The position numbers and the translations under genes are program-made. DNA of 64,000 nucleotides from Phoronis australis. Lineage: Eukaryota; Phoronida; Phoronidae. How positions within the stretch are numbered: the stretch's first letter is position 1; the number at the start of each line of letters is the position of its first letter. Below are positions 61,161-64,000 of the stretch, piece by piece. Below the pieces are notes generated by a model. It did not search any database, had not been told where the DNA came from, and worked only from the letters and a program-made list of their open reading frames with translations. Location of the stretch: positions 226,214 through 290,213 of the forward strand of contig NMRA01000179.1 in assembly GCA_002633005.1 (NCBI GenBank), written 5' to 3'.

Positions 61161-63894
61161 GGCAGAGTATTTTAAGAGAATTTAAAAGGTAAAATTATCG
61201 GCGTTGAATTAAACGAAGGGTGAGCAGACACCTGTGAGAATTTCTGTTCTGTAGAAAAATCACCAGGAGTTTTGTTGTTTTTTAGGTCAGGTCAAAACTA
61301 ATGATTTCACAAAATAACCCCCAAATGCGATTATGCCACTTTAAAGTCCATATCTCAAAGGGCATTCTAGTTCAAAAACTTAAAAATACGTACCAAATTA
61401 AGTAATATATAACATGGCATAATATTCACATCCTTTCTGTTATCAAACTGAAAACCTTTTTAGCAGTTTTGTACATCGGCCGAGATCGAAAAATCATCGA
61501 TAATTCCCGTGTATTTCCGTGACCTGAGTTCCTATCTGTCGGTTCAGGAACGATTCCTGAATGCCAGTCATGTTGTCCTTGAAAACTTATTGACGTCACC
61601 TTGAGTGTAAATGCGTTGCTACTTTGTTTGGTTGTTTTTGATTCCCATTTTGTCCAAATTCTACCTGTTCTTGGCATATGACGAACAGTAATTAATGTAT
61701 AAACATAAGTTTGTGAAGTACCGCCGAAAAATCTCCCGTAGCCAACGCTCGGGTAACGAGGTCAGCGCTGACTCATGGCGAGAGTAGGCTGCGTCAAATT
61801 TCAGCAACAGCACCTCTTCAGGTAATAAATTAGAGGAAAAAAGTTTCTTGATCAACAAATGTCTTATCTTTATCGCCATATCTTGAAATTGATGCAAAGC
61901 ACAAGCCTGAAGTGAGCAGTTGCCGTGGCACAGTTGACTACCCCGGCGGACGTGTGTGCGCGGTGCGTAATTGGCAGCAAATCGGCACCGGATTTACTGA
62001 ACGTTAAAAATGAAAATAGAATAAAAACATCGACATACGGCGATGTTTCGAGAAACAAAAACAAGTTTTATCTCAAAACACTGAGCTCCTCATCTGTGCT
62101 TGATTTTGCTGGACACAGTAACCGGCGAAGTAATTCCCCGGCCTGCAGTCGCCCTGACTCTTGGCCGGGAAAATAAACGCTTGCTAAATTGGCTTTGATT
62201 TTCAGTTAGCAGGGAAATTATATTTTCAAACCTCGCAAAAGCAAACTTTCAATAAATACCTCTGTTGTCTAACCGCACCGGCGCAAACCGAGGGGGTGTA
62301 GTGAATTTTAGTCAATGAGCTGAATGTCGGCGATGGTAAAATAATGCAGCGTTAGGAGCATGAAGCAGTATTTTTTTAATCTCTTGTCACAAGGACTTCA
62401 CTCATAAAGGGCCGGGAACCAACTAATTAATGTTTTCATCTTGCCCCGCGGAGCACACTTGTCCGTGCAGCGCAGGCCAGGCGGTCCGGTTCCGCTGCAG
62501 TATATACGAATGTTTGTGGCAAAGTGGGAATTATTCCTTTTACTTTAAACTCATTAAAGGAGAATGTCACCCAAAAAACAACCTATTTTGTATCAATTTA
62601 GATCAAGTAGTTCTACACGATAACGGCACGTTAGGTCGCCTTGGGATTTCAGCACAATTTTCTGAAAAATGATCGAAATTTAATAACGAATTTTGATAGC
62701 AATGCGCCACAATTTTGTAGAAAATAAATAATAATATTCTGCATGCTTTATCTTAGCGCGTTCATGCATATAGTGTGCGTACGTTAAGAACGGGTGATTG
62801 TGCAGAGGCATTATCCTCAAAATTGCTCGTGTTGGCTTGCTTCTGATCAAGCGAAAACAAGTTTTTTTTTTCACTACCGACAGCCGTAGAGTATTTGTAA
62901 CCGTTTCTTGTTGAGCAATTTCCAAAATACGTTGTCTTGCCGCCCTCAAAATGAGCGCTGCATACTTTATGCTACGAAGTCGGAATGAATTCATTAAGTC
63001 AGCCTTCGCTACCAGCTCTACCGATGTGTCTGACCCGTGTTTAGGGCAGTTCTTGATCCTTGGGAAACAGGTAGTAACTAAATTTTTGATCTCGCTAACT
63101 GGTATTACACCAGGCACACAACACGTATAACCTCTCTGTGGCCGGTTGGCCCCCACGCTTGCCGACGTACTTGTTTACCGGCTTAACCACAATGCAACAT
63201 TCTGACCCATTTCCAATATGGCGGCGTTGCAACTCCGCTATTGTATACAAGTGTCGGAAACTATCTTTGTATGTATACGGCATTCATGATTTGAACCAGT
63301 TATTCCGATAAAACAGCCGGGGACGGCATGCCTTAGTTTTTTGTCAGTGGGAGTGGTCTCGATTGGTCTGCACCGGGTCATCGGCTGCAGGTCCGAGCCT
63401 GACAAAATAATTTCTGTCAAAATTTATTTTGTGGCATTATTTCAACATTCTCAGTAAGTACAAATTGTATCTATTTTGGTTTTATTAAAGTTGAGGTCCG
63501 CTTGCAGGCTGCTAACACACACTGCTCCAGTCGCACAGCCGGCGTATACTAAAGCCTGGGTTCCTGAATGAATTGTACTGTACAAGGTTACTTCACAATG
63601 GCGGTGTGATCTTCGGTCGGAATCGTGAGTGACGCGTTTATTTAAACTTTCTTCGACTACAGATTTTGTATTGGTTATGGAATTAGTATTGCGTGGTCCC
63701 TTATAATGTCTTCTAACCATTTAATAAGGGTTAAAAGCGCATGCTTCTAGGACTTAAAAATGAGTACATGTATACTTTAGTTGCCAAAACTGGAGTTACC
63801 ACAAACTTAGTCAATGGTATTACTTTTCGATGGTTTATGCAAATACATGACATTCACTAGCGATATTACTGTTTTAGATAACCGCCATATCAGA

Positions 63895-63922
63895 AAGAGA
63901 TAACCAGTCCTGGTTATCTCTT
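63895..63922. repeat. 13-bp perfect inverted repeat with 2-base loop
   Basis: AAGAGATAACCAG, TC, CTGGTTATCTCTT. The right arm and following bases (GGTTATCTCTTCCTGGT) recur exactly at 13526-13542. Confidence 0.8.
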
Positions 63923-64000
63923 CCTGGTCATGTGGAATAAACGATTGAAAGAAGCTGACGTGTTGCTCGATCGCCAACTCTGACAGTCTGTTGTGAAGGA

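Larger units (their letters stand above)
58965..64000. other. No confident gene; probable ADAM intron
   Basis: The next upstream ADAM exon should encode the first half of the disintegrin domain (E-C-D-C-G). I scanned the minus strand for it and for the H-E-x-x-H protease motif and saw neither. The longest frame (minus, 62680-63156, 158 residues) has no family I recognise. A SINE-like segment is at 61085-61160 and a hairpin at 63895. Confidence 0.5.

Noticed and set aside
62680..63156. 158-residue minus-strand ORF, longest uninterrupted frame without N at the right end
   Set aside because: The start GYTCCVPG looks a little like a zinc-finger head, but no THAP, disintegrin or other pattern follows and no splice context supports it. 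A chance frame is more likely.
1..64000. CRISPR arrays, operons, prophage or other prokaryotic systems
   Set aside because: The window is spliced eukaryotic DNA; the tandem repeats lack the regular repeat-spacer structure of CRISPR.

Overview
This is eukaryotic, intron-rich, AT-leaning nuclear DNA from an animal. The three genes I can build (an RSPH1-type ciliary protein, a ZU5/death-domain protein and an ADAM), the zinc-knuckle LINE tail, the Ty3/Gypsy and THAP fragments and the short inverted-repeat elements together suggest a marine invertebrate, plausibly a non-vertebrate deuterostome such as a hemichordate or lancelet. Sequence alone does not settle the species. It is a draft assembly: two long N runs (16805-17101, 43518-44172) and three single-N joins (13942, 38487, 40516), three of these five flanked by near-identical copies that look like unmerged haplotypes.

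Layout. 1-11.4 kb: a complete nine-coding-exon RSPH1 gene on the minus strand (start 11382, stop 1823; 353 residues), with an RFX-type X-box about 100 bp upstream of its ATG. 11.4-29.6 kb: no confident gene; it holds a possible divergent first exon at 11870, several miniature inverted-repeat elements, tandem repeats and one assembly gap. 29.65-39.46 kb: a seven-coding-exon plus-strand gene whose phases all fit, giving 701 residues with ZU5-like and UPA-like modules and a C-terminal death domain (probable DTHD1 orthologue). Its last intron carries a 5'-truncated LINE. 39.5-51.4 kb: repeat-rich, with a falsely duplicated segment, two frameshifted THAP domains, a frameshifted small acidic ORF, and a degenerate array of roughly 400-bp units carrying CTCF-like motifs. 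51.4-59.0 kb: the 3' half of an ADAM gene on the minus strand (disintegrin, cysteine-rich and EGF-like exons); its introns hold a deleted Gypsy pol fragment and a perfect 21-bp hairpin next to an acceptor. 59-64 kb: no confident gene; the ADAM catalytic half is presumably beyond the window end.

The three genes are not an operon or pathway. RSPH1 belongs to the motile-cilium axoneme, the death-domain protein is a predicted adaptor, and the ADAM is a cell-surface or secreted protease-disintegrin. Most listed ORFs outside these exons are chance reading frames. I did not find a convincing previously undescribed system. The most unusual items are the CTCF-like motif array, the possible hydrophobic read-through terminus of the ADAM, and the hairpin beside an ADAM splice acceptor.
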